This document shows, in pieces, positions 8,981 to 16,900 of a stretch of DNA of 64,000 bases. The notes beneath the pieces are model-generated. The model was not told the DNA's origin. It saw nothing but the letters and a program-made list of their open reading frames with translations, and searched no databases. This DNA comes from CALLCD01 sp039196965 (lineage in GTDB: Bacteria; Pseudomonadota; Alphaproteobacteria; Caulobacterales; Hyphomonadaceae): positions 1-64,000 of the forward strand of contig JBCCUK010000005.1 in the NCBI GenBank assembly GCA_039196965.1, in the 5' to 3' direction. The translations under genes were made by a program, and so were the position numbers. Each line of letters opens with the position of its first letter. Within the stretch, counting starts at the first letter, position 1.

Positions 8981-9763
8981 TCATTGAGCAACCCAGCCCC
9001 CATCCACTTGCATCATGGTACCATTCACCTGATCGGCATCTGGCGACACGAGGAACGCGGCCATTCCAGCAACCTGTTCAGATGTGACGAACTCTTTGGT
9101 CGGCTGGGCTGCCAGAAGCACGTCTCGCTTGACTTCATCTTCGCTCATATTGCGGGACGCGGCAGTATCAGCGATCTGGCCCTCAACAAGTGGCGTATAG
9201 ACATAGCCTGGGCAGATCGCGTTGCAGCGGACACCATGCTCTGCGCCTTCAAGCGCGACAGTTTTCGTGAGACCGGCAATGCCATGCTTCGCGGCGACAT
9301 AGGCCGATTTGTAAGGTGAAGCGACGAGGGCGTGGGCAGAAGCTGTATTGATGATGCGTCCCCAACCCCGCTCTTTCATATGCGGCATGGAAAGCCGAAT
9401 GGTGTGAAACGCGGCCGTCAGGTTCAAGCTGATGATCAGGTCCCACCGCTCTGGCGGGAACTCTTCAATGGGTGAAACATGCTGTATTCCGGCATTGTTT
9501 ACGAGGATATCGACGCCGCCAAAATCGGCCGCGACATACTCCATCATCTCTTCTATAGCGGCCCGTTTGCTGAGATCGGCACCGGAGAACCCGACTTTTA
9601 CGCCGTGCTCTTTTTCGAGACCTGACCGCAAAGCCTCGATTTCGTCGGTGTCTCCGAACCCCGAAAGAACAACGTTAGCGCCGTCGGTTGCAAAACGTTC
9701 GGCAATTGCTTTGCCAATACCACTGGTTGAACCCGTTACAAGCGCTGTTTTCGATGCTGTCAT
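8981..9763 (-). CDS. bdhA: 3-hydroxybutyrate dehydrogenase (short-chain dehydrogenase)
   Basis: A 260-residue SDR enzyme that interconverts D-3-hydroxybutyrate and acetoacetate with NAD, used in ketone-body or polyhydroxybutyrate breakdown. It has the cofactor motif TGSTSGIG (10-17), the structural NNAG near 90 and the catalytic SAYVAAKHG (Tyr near 155, Lys four residues on). QHVSPIEEFPPERWD, NAICPGYVYTPLVE and the C-terminal MQVDGGWVAQ are typical of the bacterial BdhA subgroup. Length is normal. It appears monocistronic, with no phaZ or acetoacetyl-CoA ligase nearby. Confidence 0.9.
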   Translation of the reverse strand: MTASKTALVTGSTSGIGKAIAERFATDGANVVLSGFGDTDEIEALRSGLEKEHGVKVGFSGADLSKRAAIEEMMEYVAADFGGVDILVNNAGIQHVSPIEEFPPERWDLIISLNLTAAFHTIRLSMPHMKERGWGRIINTASAHALVASPYKSAYVAAKHGIAGLTKTVALEGAEHGVRCNAICPGYVYTPLVEGQIADTAASRNMSEDEVKRDVLLAAQPTKEFVTSEQVAGMAAFLVSPDADQVNGTMMQVDGGWVAQ

Positions 9764-9861
9764 ATGTCATCTCCGAAAGGGTGGAATCAGATGAGGATTT
9801 GGTGTTGTTATGCCGCCTTAAACAAACATATTTGTGTCGCTTATCAGATAGGGTGCCTTGA

Positions 9862-10293
9862 ATGAACACAGCTATTGAAGGGTTTGTTTCGGGATTTCCT
9901 CATTTCCTTGTGATGACGGCGGCGGCAGGTGTGCTGCTGATCTTGGCGAGCACGATCTATATTCTGCTTACGCCCTGGAAGGAACTCGCGCTTGTCAAAG
10001 GGGGGAACGGTGCTGCCGGACTCGCACTTGCTGGCGCAATTGTCGGGCTCGCTATTCCGCTTGCGTCTTGCCTTGCATCCAGCATTGGACTGTTTGATCT
10101 TAGTATCTGGTCGGTCGTTGCCCTTCTGTTGCAATTGATCACCTACCGGATTGTTGATTTACTGCTTTCGGGACTGCCGGATCGGCTCAAAGATGACGAA
10201 GCCGGGGCGGCTATTGTTCTGATCGCAGCCAAACTATCGGCGGCAATGCTATTGGCAGCCGGTCTTTGGGACCCCAATTTAGGAAGGTTCTGA
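9862..10293 (+). CDS. DUF350 (UPF0719) membrane protein
   Basis: A 143-residue inner-membrane protein with four predicted helices. The segment KGGNGAAGLALAGAIVGLAIPLA is the conserved core of DUF350 proteins. The function of the family is not established; members often sit near envelope-stress or phospholipid genes. It is divergent from the hydroxybutyrate dehydrogenase (99 nt between starts). The next gene starts 17 nt downstream and encodes a membrane-anchored serine protease, so the two probably form an operon with pyrF. Confidence 0.8.
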   Translation: MNTAIEGFVSGFPHFLVMTAAAGVLLILASTIYILLTPWKELALVKGGNGAAGLALAGAIVGLAIPLASCLASSIGLFDLSIWSVVALLLQLITYRIVDLLLSGLPDRLKDDEAGAAIVLIAAKLSAAMLLAAGLWDPNLGRF

Positions 10294-10310
10294 CTTTTTC
10301 CTTGCGGTGA

Positions 10311-11153
10311 ATGAAGAGGCACCACTCATTGCGCACACTTGATCTGCTGGCATATCTTTCGGTCCTGGGAATGACCGTCCTCCTGCTGTTTTCAGCGGGA
10401 ACCCGCGATGCGGATGCGCCGCCAGCACCACCAAACGCGCTGGAAGAAGTTGGCATTGCGCTCGCCCCACCATCGCCTTTCGATGAACAGGTTCTTATTC
10501 AGGTGGCGAGGCCGCAGGACGGTGTAGGCACGGCCTTTTCGATCAACTCTGAAGGTTACTGGCTGACAGCGCGCCATGTTGTTGAAGGGTGCGAGCATGT
10601 TGGTCTTTTTGTACGCCCCGGAAACTACGTGCCTGCAAGAAGTGTCGAGATTAATCCGCGTTACGACCTCGCTCTGTTGAAAACAGATTATGCGCCAAAC
10701 CCGGTCACGATGAGCCTCGATAGTGTCCTAAGGGTTGGGACAGAAGGGTATCATGTCGGTTTCCCGCAGGGAAAACCGGGCGAGGCCGTTGCTCAACTGC
10801 ACTCTCGGTCGAGCCTCATCAGCAGTGGTGAGCGGCAGGGCCGGGAGCCCGTATTGGCCTGGTCGGAGCTTGGAAGGACCCGCGGTCTTGAGGGATCGCT
10901 CGGAGGTCTTTCTGGAGGACCAGTTTATGATCGCAGGGGCATCGTACGCGGCGTCATTCTGGCAGAGAGTCCAAGGCGCGGCCGGATTTATACAGCCGCT
11001 CCCAGCATCATCAAGGAATTCCTGAACGAGAATGGCGTGGAGTACGGCAGCAACACAGCCGTCGACTTCAACTTGCAGGACTATGGCGAGAAGGCAGATG
11101 GCATCCGGCGGTCCGGGCAAGTCGTCAAAGTTGCCTGTCGGGTGAGGAGTTGA
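10311..11153 (+). CDS. membrane-anchored trypsin-like serine protease
   Basis: A 280-residue protein with one N-terminal membrane helix (LLAYLSVLGMTVLLLFSAG) and a periplasmic S1-type protease domain. The triad is visible: His in LTARHVVEGC near 89, Asp in YDLALLKT near 119 and Ser in LSGGPVYD near 200. The residue before the serine is Leu where most relatives have Asp or Asn (usually GNSGGP), which may change oxyanion geometry. There is no PDZ domain, unlike DegP. The gene overlaps the pyrF start, which indicates co-transcription. Confidence 0.82.
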   Translation: MKRHHSLRTLDLLAYLSVLGMTVLLLFSAGTRDADAPPAPPNALEEVGIALAPPSPFDEQVLIQVARPQDGVGTAFSINSEGYWLTARHVVEGCEHVGLFVRPGNYVPARSVEINPRYDLALLKTDYAPNPVTMSLDSVLRVGTEGYHVGFPQGKPGEAVAQLHSRSSLISSGERQGREPVLAWSELGRTRGLEGSLGGLSGGPVYDRRGIVRGVILAESPRRGRIYTAAPSIIKEFLNENGVEYGSNTAVDFNLQDYGEKADGIRRSGQVVKVACRVRS

Positions 11154-12034
11154 ATTTCTCGGATAGGGTTATTGTCGGCACTGCAAGGCATGGCCCGCTC
11201 TGCGTTGGCATAGATCCCCATGCGGGCCGAATTCCGGATCTGTTTGGCGGTGACACTCCGGGGGGGATTGCAGCTTGGGGCGAAGCGATAATTGAAATCG
11301 CTGCTGATAAGGTTGCTGCGATAAAGCCTCAGGTCGGGCTGTTTGAGCGTCACGGGCCAGAGGGCGTGGCGGCCTTGCAGCGCGTCTGCCGGGCTGGCCG
11401 CGAAGCTGGCCTGCTTGTCATTGCCGATGCAAAGCGAGGGGATATTGGCTCCACGGCAGAAGGGTATGCCGCCGCTTACCTTGAACCGGGTGCGCCCTTT
11501 GAGGCAGATGCTCTAACCGTGAACCCGTATATGGGCATGGATACTCTGTCACCTTTTGTCGATCGCGCCGCAGCCCATGGAAAAGGGGTTGTTGTCTTGG
11601 CCCGCACGTCAAATCCAGGCTCGGCTGATTTCCAGTCGAAGGACATAGACGGGCAACCTCTTTATGCCCGAGTGGTTCAAGCGCTTGAGCCCATGATCAA
11701 GCGGCTGGAAGGGGCGGAAGGATGGTCCAGCCTGATGCTGGTGACGGGTGCAACTGGGCCAGATGAAGCGCGGTCGCTTCGCCGCCTCGCACCTGAAGCT
11801 CTTTTCCTTGTGCCGGGCTATGGAGCACAGGGCGCTGGTGCGGCGGATGCCGTTGCTGGCTTTGTGAACGGAAAGGGGGGCTTGGTGAATGCCTCACGTT
11901 CGGTTACTTTTCCTGAAGCGGCAACGAGGTCCGGGGACATTACGGGCTGGCAGAACGCGATAGAGGGGGCGATGATAGCTGCGCAGACGGAGCTTAAGCA
12001 GGCGCTCGGTGAGCTTGGAAAGAGGACACTGTAA
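11150..12034 (+). CDS. pyrF: orotidine 5'-phosphate decarboxylase (type 2)
   Basis: A 294-residue enzyme that decarboxylates OMP to UMP, the last step of de novo pyrimidine synthesis. The catalytic DAKRGDIGSTAEGY (Lys in the DxKRGD motif, near 96) and the phosphate-binding LVPGYGAQGA identify the longer type-2 family rather than the 230-residue enterobacterial type. LCVGIDPH opens the barrel. The start is a TTG overlapping the previous stop (TTGA); GAGGAG abuts it closely, but no better start gives the conserved N-terminus. It sits second or third in a DUF350-protease-pyrF operon. Confidence 0.92.
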   Translation: MNFSDRVIVGTARHGPLCVGIDPHAGRIPDLFGGDTPGGIAAWGEAIIEIAADKVAAIKPQVGLFERHGPEGVAALQRVCRAGREAGLLVIADAKRGDIGSTAEGYAAAYLEPGAPFEADALTVNPYMGMDTLSPFVDRAAAHGKGVVVLARTSNPGSADFQSKDIDGQPLYARVVQALEPMIKRLEGAEGWSSLMLVTGATGPDEARSLRRLAPEALFLVPGYGAQGAGAADAVAGFVNGKGGLVNASRSVTFPEAATRSGDITGWQNAIEGAMIAAQTELKQALGELGKRTL

Positions 12035-12092
12035 ACATATTTTTCATGTGAGCGATCTGGCGACTTTTTCGCGACAGTGATATTTTGAACGA

Positions 12093-12635
12093 ATGCATAT
12101 AGTCATTGCCATAGTGACAGCCATTGGCGTTATCGCTGCCTGGTACTACCGCATCAAAATGATCGGCGGTGCGGCGCGCGATATTGGCAAGGCGGCTCAA
12201 CGCGTTGCGAATGCGCCGCGTAAATTCGCCTTCATGCGACGGGGGAGGCAGGTCGGCCTGAAGGGTGTTGAAGACCCAAGAGAGGCGGCCACGATCCTTA
12301 TGGTGCTTGTGGCGGGTGGTCAGGGCGGCCGGGAACTCACCGATCCCCAACGGGATGTGATACTCGATGAAGTCGCTGATCATTTTGAACTGGATAACGA
12401 AGAATCCGAAACGCTTGTCGTCCATGCGCAATGGATGGTCCGTGATGTCGAAGTTCCTGCAGGTGTCGGTGAGCGCATGGCGCGTGTTGTCATTACAACG
12501 CCGGGCATAGGGCCAAAGGAACTGGTCGATCTTGACGAAATGCTGGTCGCCGTCTCCGAGGCCGATGGCACAGCTGGGGCGGAGGGGCTGAAAATGCTCC
12601 AGATCTTCCGCGATCAGGCCGGACTGCGCGCCTGA
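12093..12635 (+). CDS. TerB-like helical protein with N-terminal membrane helix
   Basis: A 180-residue protein with an N-terminal transmembrane helix (IVIAIVTAIGVIAAWYY). After a basic linker comes an all-helical domain with TerB-like features: acidic helices such as LDEVADHFELDNEESETL and an EAATILMVLVAGG core. TerB-type domains are found in stress and metal-response contexts, but this assignment is by pattern only. It follows pyrF after 58 nt and ends 5 nt before the sulfotransferase, so co-transcription is likely. No catalytic motif is visible. Confidence 0.6.
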   Translation: MHIVIAIVTAIGVIAAWYYRIKMIGGAARDIGKAAQRVANAPRKFAFMRRGRQVGLKGVEDPREAATILMVLVAGGQGGRELTDPQRDVILDEVADHFELDNEESETLVVHAQWMVRDVEVPAGVGERMARVVITTPGIGPKELVDLDEMLVAVSEADGTAGAEGLKMLQIFRDQAGLRA

Positions 12636-12640
12636 ACAAT

Positions 12641-13489
12641 ATGGTAATCGATGGTGCCGCTAAACGCTCCTACAAGCGGAAGGTACGCGCGGAGCTTTGG
12701 TCCAACTTCTCCGTTGTTCGTCACCGCAACTTTGACGGCATGCTTGTGACGTCAAAAAACTCAGGCACCCACTGGATAAAATACATGCTCGCGACGGCGC
12801 TTGCCGAAGACAATGATATTCCACCTCCTGAGTATTTTTCCGAGGATGCCGTCAGACCCTATATAGGGTGGCCGAAAGACCAGCCTGTTTTTCCATCTCT
12901 TCCAAGGCTCGCTTTCAGTCATACAATACCCCACCGGTTGATGGACTGGCGAAGGTTGAGACAGCTTATCGGCTTTCCCAATTATGTGCTGGCTGTACGG
13001 CACCCTATGGCCATCCTTGCCAGCCACTATGCGAAATGGGCGCATCAGTTAAACGTTGATTGGTTGACCTTTCTTGAGGGCGATCCGTCAGGTGAGCGCT
13101 ATAGATGCGACATCTACTGGCTTGCGCGTTTCTGGAATCGTTGGGGGGATATTGTTGCTGCGGACGGTTCCCGTTACCTGATCGTGCGTTACGAGGAAGC
13201 ACTTCTCAATCCCGAGACTTCGCTCAGATCGGTTTCAGACCATTGGCAGTTGGGCCTTAGCGACGGGGCCATAGCAGTTGCGCTCCGAGCAGGAACGAAA
13301 GATGCCATGGCCGACAAGATCGATCCAGAAGCTGAGCGGAACGTTCTTCAGAACCGGAAGGAGGCCTTGGCAGAGCAGTTCAAGGGCGAAGCGCTGGACC
13401 TATACCGTGCAAGGGTTGCATCACTGTTTCGCCACGACCTTGGCTACGATTTGTTGTCCGTTCCCGCTTCGCGACGTGCCGCTGGTTAG
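12641..13489 (+). CDS. sulfotransferase-domain protein
   Basis: A 282-residue cytoplasmic-type protein. TSKNSGTHW (37-45) resembles the 5'-phosphosulfate-binding loop (PKSGTTW) of PAPS-dependent sulfotransferases. LAVRHPMAILASHYAKW near 125-140 matches the 3'-phosphate-binding segment, with the usual Arg and Ser. The family moves sulfate from PAPS to hydroxyls of sugars, lipids or proteins; the acceptor is unknown. It follows the TerB-like gene by 5 nt. Its last 4 nt overlap the convergent esterase-like gene. Confidence 0.8.
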   Translation: MVIDGAAKRSYKRKVRAELWSNFSVVRHRNFDGMLVTSKNSGTHWIKYMLATALAEDNDIPPPEYFSEDAVRPYIGWPKDQPVFPSLPRLAFSHTIPHRLMDWRRLRQLIGFPNYVLAVRHPMAILASHYAKWAHQLNVDWLTFLEGDPSGERYRCDIYWLARFWNRWGDIVAADGSRYLIVRYEEALLNPETSLRSVSDHWQLGLSDGAIAVALRAGTKDAMADKIDPEAERNVLQNRKEALAEQFKGEALDLYRARVASLFRHDLGYDLLSVPASRRAAG

Positions 13490-14637
13490 CCGCCGAGCAA
13501 CAATTCATCTAGATCGACATCGATCTCCAACCGTTCGGCAAGATGATCCGTAAGCCGGCTGGCCATGAAGCGCTGCGTATCGGCGCTTGGATGCCAGTTG
13601 CAACCATAGCGCTGCCCGAATTCTGTATTGGTGAATTCAATAAAGCTCACCCGGTTGTCACCTGCTGCCTTACGATTCGCCACCACATCCAGTACCGCTG
13701 ATTTACCAGCTTCGTAGCGATCGCCATGGCCCATAGGACCCCAGCTTGCGACAATTTCAGCATTCGGATGATCCATGCGAATGTCCGTCAGCAGGTTATC
13801 ATAGGCGATCTTGAAATCGGGCTGAATGTCTTCCTGCGCTACATCCATGGAGCCGACTTGTACAATTACAGCATCCATTTCGCCGAGCGCGCTATGGGCT
13901 CCCTCAGCCATAGTGTTTTTGTAAAGCTCAACCATGGTTGGTGCAGTATCATTATTCCAGTTTTTCGTCAGCCCACGGCCGGACCTTGCAATTACTGCTG
14001 CATCTGCTTTCAGGTCTGTAGCGCTTAAAACGGCGAAGCTCAGATTTGCGTTCTGGGTCTCTCGGTCATACTTGCAGAATTGGTTTTCACCCTCGACGCC
14101 ATAGCCTGTCGCGACATCGTCGCCCAGGACAAGAAACTGTAACTCCGAACGACCGGGGGCGGAAATCACCCCGTCATCTGTTGAGAACCCTTCGAAGACG
14201 ATAGGGCGGTAAGGGCGTTCCGTTCGTATGCGGATGCTTACATCATATGTTCCCGGCATTGCGTCGATGAGCCTATAGGTGACGCGGCCCTCGGTAAGCT
14301 GCACGGTTTTCTGAACGTCATTGATTTGAATATCGAGATAGGTATCAGGAGCGCCGTCGATTGTTGCAAGCAATTGGCTACCCTCAAACTGAGTAGCGAC
14401 GCCGCTGCCCGGCCAACCGAGAAGCACATTTCCGCTCGTAATCGCATCGGGCATTCCGAGGATTTTGTAGTCGAGATCGGAAGCAAGGCGCACCTGCTCT
14501 CCGCTTGTCGAGCTGATATCAGTGATTGATATCGAAGCTTCACCATCTGGTGCTTCGGCAACCGATGTGCCGGTTGCACAAGCGCAGAGGAGCATCGCTC
14601 CGATTGCAGCTGAGTAGAAAAGTGTTCGCTTTTGCAT
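13486..14637 (-). CDS. CE2-type SGNH esterase homologue lacking the catalytic serine
   Basis: A 383-residue lipoprotein (lipobox AMLLCACATG). The N-terminal half is a beta-rich jelly-roll segment (PDTYLDIQINDVQKTVQLTE). The C-terminal half is an SGNH domain of the carbohydrate-esterase-family-2 type. Block I reads LGDDVATGYG near 170, where active enzymes have GDSIT-GYG, so the nucleophile Ser is Asp. Block III reads VGSMD instead of G-ND. The C-terminal NWHPS histidine near 348 is kept. The codons are clear (GGC GAC GAT). It may be a carbohydrate-binding pseudoenzyme. The ATG at 14637 follows GGAGGG; a TTG five codons earlier is less likely. Confidence 0.78.
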   Translation of the reverse strand: MQKRTLFYSAAIGAMLLCACATGTSVAEAPDGEASISITDISSTSGEQVRLASDLDYKILGMPDAITSGNVLLGWPGSGVATQFEGSQLLATIDGAPDTYLDIQINDVQKTVQLTEGRVTYRLIDAMPGTYDVSIRIRTERPYRPIVFEGFSTDDGVISAPGRSELQFLVLGDDVATGYGVEGENQFCKYDRETQNANLSFAVLSATDLKADAAVIARSGRGLTKNWNNDTAPTMVELYKNTMAEGAHSALGEMDAVIVQVGSMDVAQEDIQPDFKIAYDNLLTDIRMDHPNAEIVASWGPMGHGDRYEAGKSAVLDVVANRKAAGDNRVSFIEFTNTEFGQRYGCNWHPSADTQRFMASRLTDHLAERLEIDVDLDELLLGG

Positions 14638-14687
14638 GGCGCGACCCTCCAAACGGGCCGCAACCTGTCTTGCCTGGCCCGGACAGA

Positions 14688-14981
14688 CTAATTCTTTCCT
14701 TCACCAAGCACCCATGAAAATGGCCGAATTTCGACCGTTTCAAAAAGTCCGGCTCGAGCATACGGGTCTTCCTTGGCCCAGTTTCGAACCGCCTCCAGGT
14801 TTTCCATCTCCACAACAAAGACGGAGCCGGCAAAGGTCTTCCCGTCATCTGCAAATACCGGGCCAGCCATGAGAATATGCTCGGCGGATGCGCGCGCCCA
14901 GTCGAGGTGTTCTGGTCGGTTCGCCATACGCAATTCGAGGGCATCTGCCTTGTCTCGCGCATTAATCAAAAACGTCGCCAT
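14688..14981 (-). CDS. YciI family protein
   Basis: A 97-residue protein of the YciI-like ferredoxin-fold family. NRPEHLDWARASAEHILMAGP carries the conserved His and the AGP turn, and GSVFVVEMENLEAVRNWAKEDPYARAGLF matches the family's second half. The biochemical role is unsettled; relatives act as small dehydratases or dehalogenase-like enzymes. It begins 3 nt after the gpsA stop, so it is translated from the same message. A gpsA-yciI order is common in alphaproteobacteria. Confidence 0.85.
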   Translation of the reverse strand: MATFLINARDKADALELRMANRPEHLDWARASAEHILMAGPVFADDGKTFAGSVFVVEMENLEAVRNWAKEDPYARAGLFETVEIRPFSWVLGEGKN

Positions 14982-14984
14982 GGG

Positions 14985-15986
14985 TTAGATTTCTCCTTTG
15001 AATGGGCGCTCAAGCAAAGATGTGATTGCGCGTTCAACGGTCAAATTGCCCTTAAGAATATCGTATACGGACTGACTGATTGGCATATCAATCGAATACT
15101 GATTGGCGAGTTGCACAATTGCGGACGCCGTTGCCGCACCTTCAACAACACTGGTCTGTGATGAGAGCAATTCGGGCGCACTGGCTCCTTTTCCGAGAGC
15201 AAGGCCAAAGCTCATATTCCTTGATTGCGTTGATGAGCAGGTCAGAACGAGGTCGCCAAGACCGCTCAGTCCGGAAAGTGTTGTCTCCTGCGCACCCATG
15301 GCTAGAGCCAAGCGTCGCATTTCGGCAAAGCCGCGGGACAGTAGAGCCGCATGTGCAGAACGGCCAAGCTCCAGTCCCTCAACGATTCCGCATGAAATGG
15401 CGAGAACGTTCTTAAGTGCGCCCCCGATCTGGGCACCGATGACGTCATCCGTCCAGTAGGGTCGAAATGAGGGCTGGCCAATGGCTTTCGTCAGAGCCTG
15501 CCCGAGTTCCTCATCCTCGCAGGCGAGTGTCACAGCCGTCGGCAGTCCCCTCGCAACATCTTCCGCGAACGATGGACCGGAGAGCACGGCGGGAACGGCT
15601 GTCGGAATCGCCTCGCCGACAACATCGGTCATGAATTGCAGCGACGCTTGTTCAATTCCTTTTGCACAAACCAATATCGGTTTGTCGGAGTCTATATATG
15701 GCGCAGCTCGTTGCAGAATATCGCGGGTCTTCTGTGCCGGTACGACAGACAGAATGGCGTCGTTCTCCGCGAGAATGGCGGGATTTGTATCCGCCCTGAT
15801 CGCAGGGAGATCGATATCCGGGAGATAGGTCGGGTTGCCGCTTCCCGAAGATAGAGCATTTGCGATCGATTCGTCCCGACCCCACATGGAAACGGTCAAA
15901 CCCGCTCGATGAAGAGCGACAGCCAGCGCTGTGCCCCAGGATCCGGTGCCAATAATTGCAAAGCGGGTGAAACTGTTCATTGGCAT
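14985..15986 (-). CDS. gpsA: NAD(P)-dependent glycerol-3-phosphate dehydrogenase
   Basis: A 333-residue cytoplasmic enzyme that reduces dihydroxyacetone phosphate to sn-glycerol 3-phosphate for phospholipid synthesis. The Rossmann motif IGTGSWGTALAVAL lies at 10-22, ICAKGIE-type residues appear as LVCAKGIEQAS near 108, and the catalytic lysine is in GGALKNVLAI near 190. GADSARALL-like motifs are replaced by the usual LSGLSGLGDLVLTC. The start may be ATG 15986 or the ATG two codons later. In many relatives gpsA follows tsaD directly; here a TetR gene and a small ORF lie between them. Confidence 0.95.
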   Translation of the reverse strand: MPMNSFTRFAIIGTGSWGTALAVALHRAGLTVSMWGRDESIANALSSGSGNPTYLPDIDLPAIRADTNPAILAENDAILSVVPAQKTRDILQRAAPYIDSDKPILVCAKGIEQASLQFMTDVVGEAIPTAVPAVLSGPSFAEDVARGLPTAVTLACEDEELGQALTKAIGQPSFRPYWTDDVIGAQIGGALKNVLAISCGIVEGLELGRSAHAALLSRGFAEMRRLALAMGAQETTLSGLSGLGDLVLTCSSTQSRNMSFGLALGKGASAPELLSSQTSVVEGAATASAIVQLANQYSIDMPISQSVYDILKGNLTVERAITSLLERPFKGEI

Positions 15987-16022
15987 TTATGTTGCGTTGC
16001 TGCGCTGAAGAATTTATAAATC

Positions 16023-16040
16023 ATTCAAAAGTTTTTGAAT
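16023..16040. promoter_or_regulatory. 18-bp palindromic operator candidate
   Basis: ATTCAAAA and TTTTGAAT are perfect inverted arms around two bases. The site lies 13 nt upstream of the TetR-family start at 16054 and between that gene and gpsA, where an autoregulatory operator would be expected. Confidence 0.55.
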
Positions 16041-16053
16041 CGAGAGTTTTGGG

Positions 16054-16671
16054 ATGGATGAACAGGAACAGACGCGCACAAAAATACTAGAAGCCGCGTA
16101 TGATCGGTTTATGCACTATGGCTACTCGAAGACAACCATGTCTGAAGTCGCACGCGACTGCGAGATGTCGGCGGGCAATATTTATCGCTTCTTTTCATCC
16201 AAACTGGATATCGCAGAGGCGATGGCAGAAAAATTCAATAATGAGCGCTATATCGATTTCGAAGCGATAGCCAACAAGTCCACACCTTCGATAGACCGGT
16301 TCTACGAGTTTTTCTTCTTTGCGCTCGAAGAGACTTATTCTGCTATCGAGGAAGAGGCGAAGATTCTCGAAATCGCGGAGATTCTCCGACTAGAACGCCC
16401 GGAATTCTTCAATGAACATCTGGCTAAAGAGCGGGTATTCCTTGTGAAAATGATCGAGGATGGAATTGCCGAGGGCGTATTCCGCAAAATTGCAAATCCG
16501 ACCAGAACGGCAGAAATGCTGCAGGCTGCGTTGATGAAATTCCGTTTTCCACAGGCCTACTCCAAACTGAAACTCGATATGCTGAGATATGAATTGGAGG
16601 GTGTTCTACAATTGCTTCTTGCCGGCCTTTCGGTCGGCGCGAAAGAGCCTGTAATGGTAAACGCTGAATAA
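16054..16671 (+). CDS. TetR/AcrR family transcriptional regulator
   Basis: A 205-residue regulator. The N-terminal helix-turn-helix covers about 8-55: ILEAAYDRFMHYGYSKTTMSEVARDCEMSAG-NIYRFF, with the typical Y-(F/Y)-x-K ending as YRFFSSK. The C-terminal ligand domain is helical, with aromatic-rich stretches (DRFYEFFFFALEETYSAIEEEAK) that suggest a hydrophobic ligand. A perfect palindrome sits just upstream. Its likely targets are itself, the 38-aa ORF downstream or gpsA. The gene interrupts the common tsaD-gpsA order. Confidence 0.9.
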   Translation: MDEQEQTRTKILEAAYDRFMHYGYSKTTMSEVARDCEMSAGNIYRFFSSKLDIAEAMAEKFNNERYIDFEAIANKSTPSIDRFYEFFFFALEETYSAIEEEAKILEIAEILRLERPEFFNEHLAKERVFLVKMIEDGIAEGVFRKIANPTRTAEMLQAALMKFRFPQAYSKLKLDMLRYELEGVLQLLLAGLSVGAKEPVMVNAE

Positions 16672-16704
16672 TTTTCATTTTGTTCATTGATAATTATTTT
16701 TTGA
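16667..16704 (+). terminator. AT-rich hairpin, possible weak terminator
   Basis: AATAATT (16667-16673) and AATTATT (16692-16698) can pair across an 18-nt loop, and a T-run follows. The stem has no G-C pairs, so strength is doubtful. It overlaps the TetR stop codon. Confidence 0.3.
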
Positions 16705-16762
16705 TGCCTACATAGATCCTGTAGCCGGCAAAAATGGCTGCCAAGAAACAAGGATCGACACC

Positions 16763-16879
16763 ATGAACACCTATTCGCACCGCCAAACGAAATCCGCATT
16801 CACAACTGTTCTCGCCGTTGTGCCCGCTGCCGCCAGCGTCTTCGCAGGCACAGTTGCCATGTTTGCATTCGTTGTCTGA
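16763..16879 (+). CDS. 38-residue single-helix membrane peptide
   Basis: A small ORF that starts MNTYSHRQTK and continues as one hydrophobic Ala/Val-rich helix to its end at FAFVV. AAGGA lies eight nucleotides before the ATG, a good ribosome binding site. The polar basic head and single helix suggest a type II small membrane protein. It lies 91 nt after the TetR gene on the same strand and could be controlled by it. No homologue is recognised. Confidence 0.5.
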   Translation: MNTYSHRQTKSAFTTVLAVVPAAASVFAGTVAMFAFVV

Positions 16880-16900
16880 GGCGCTCTTCTCAGGAGACGC

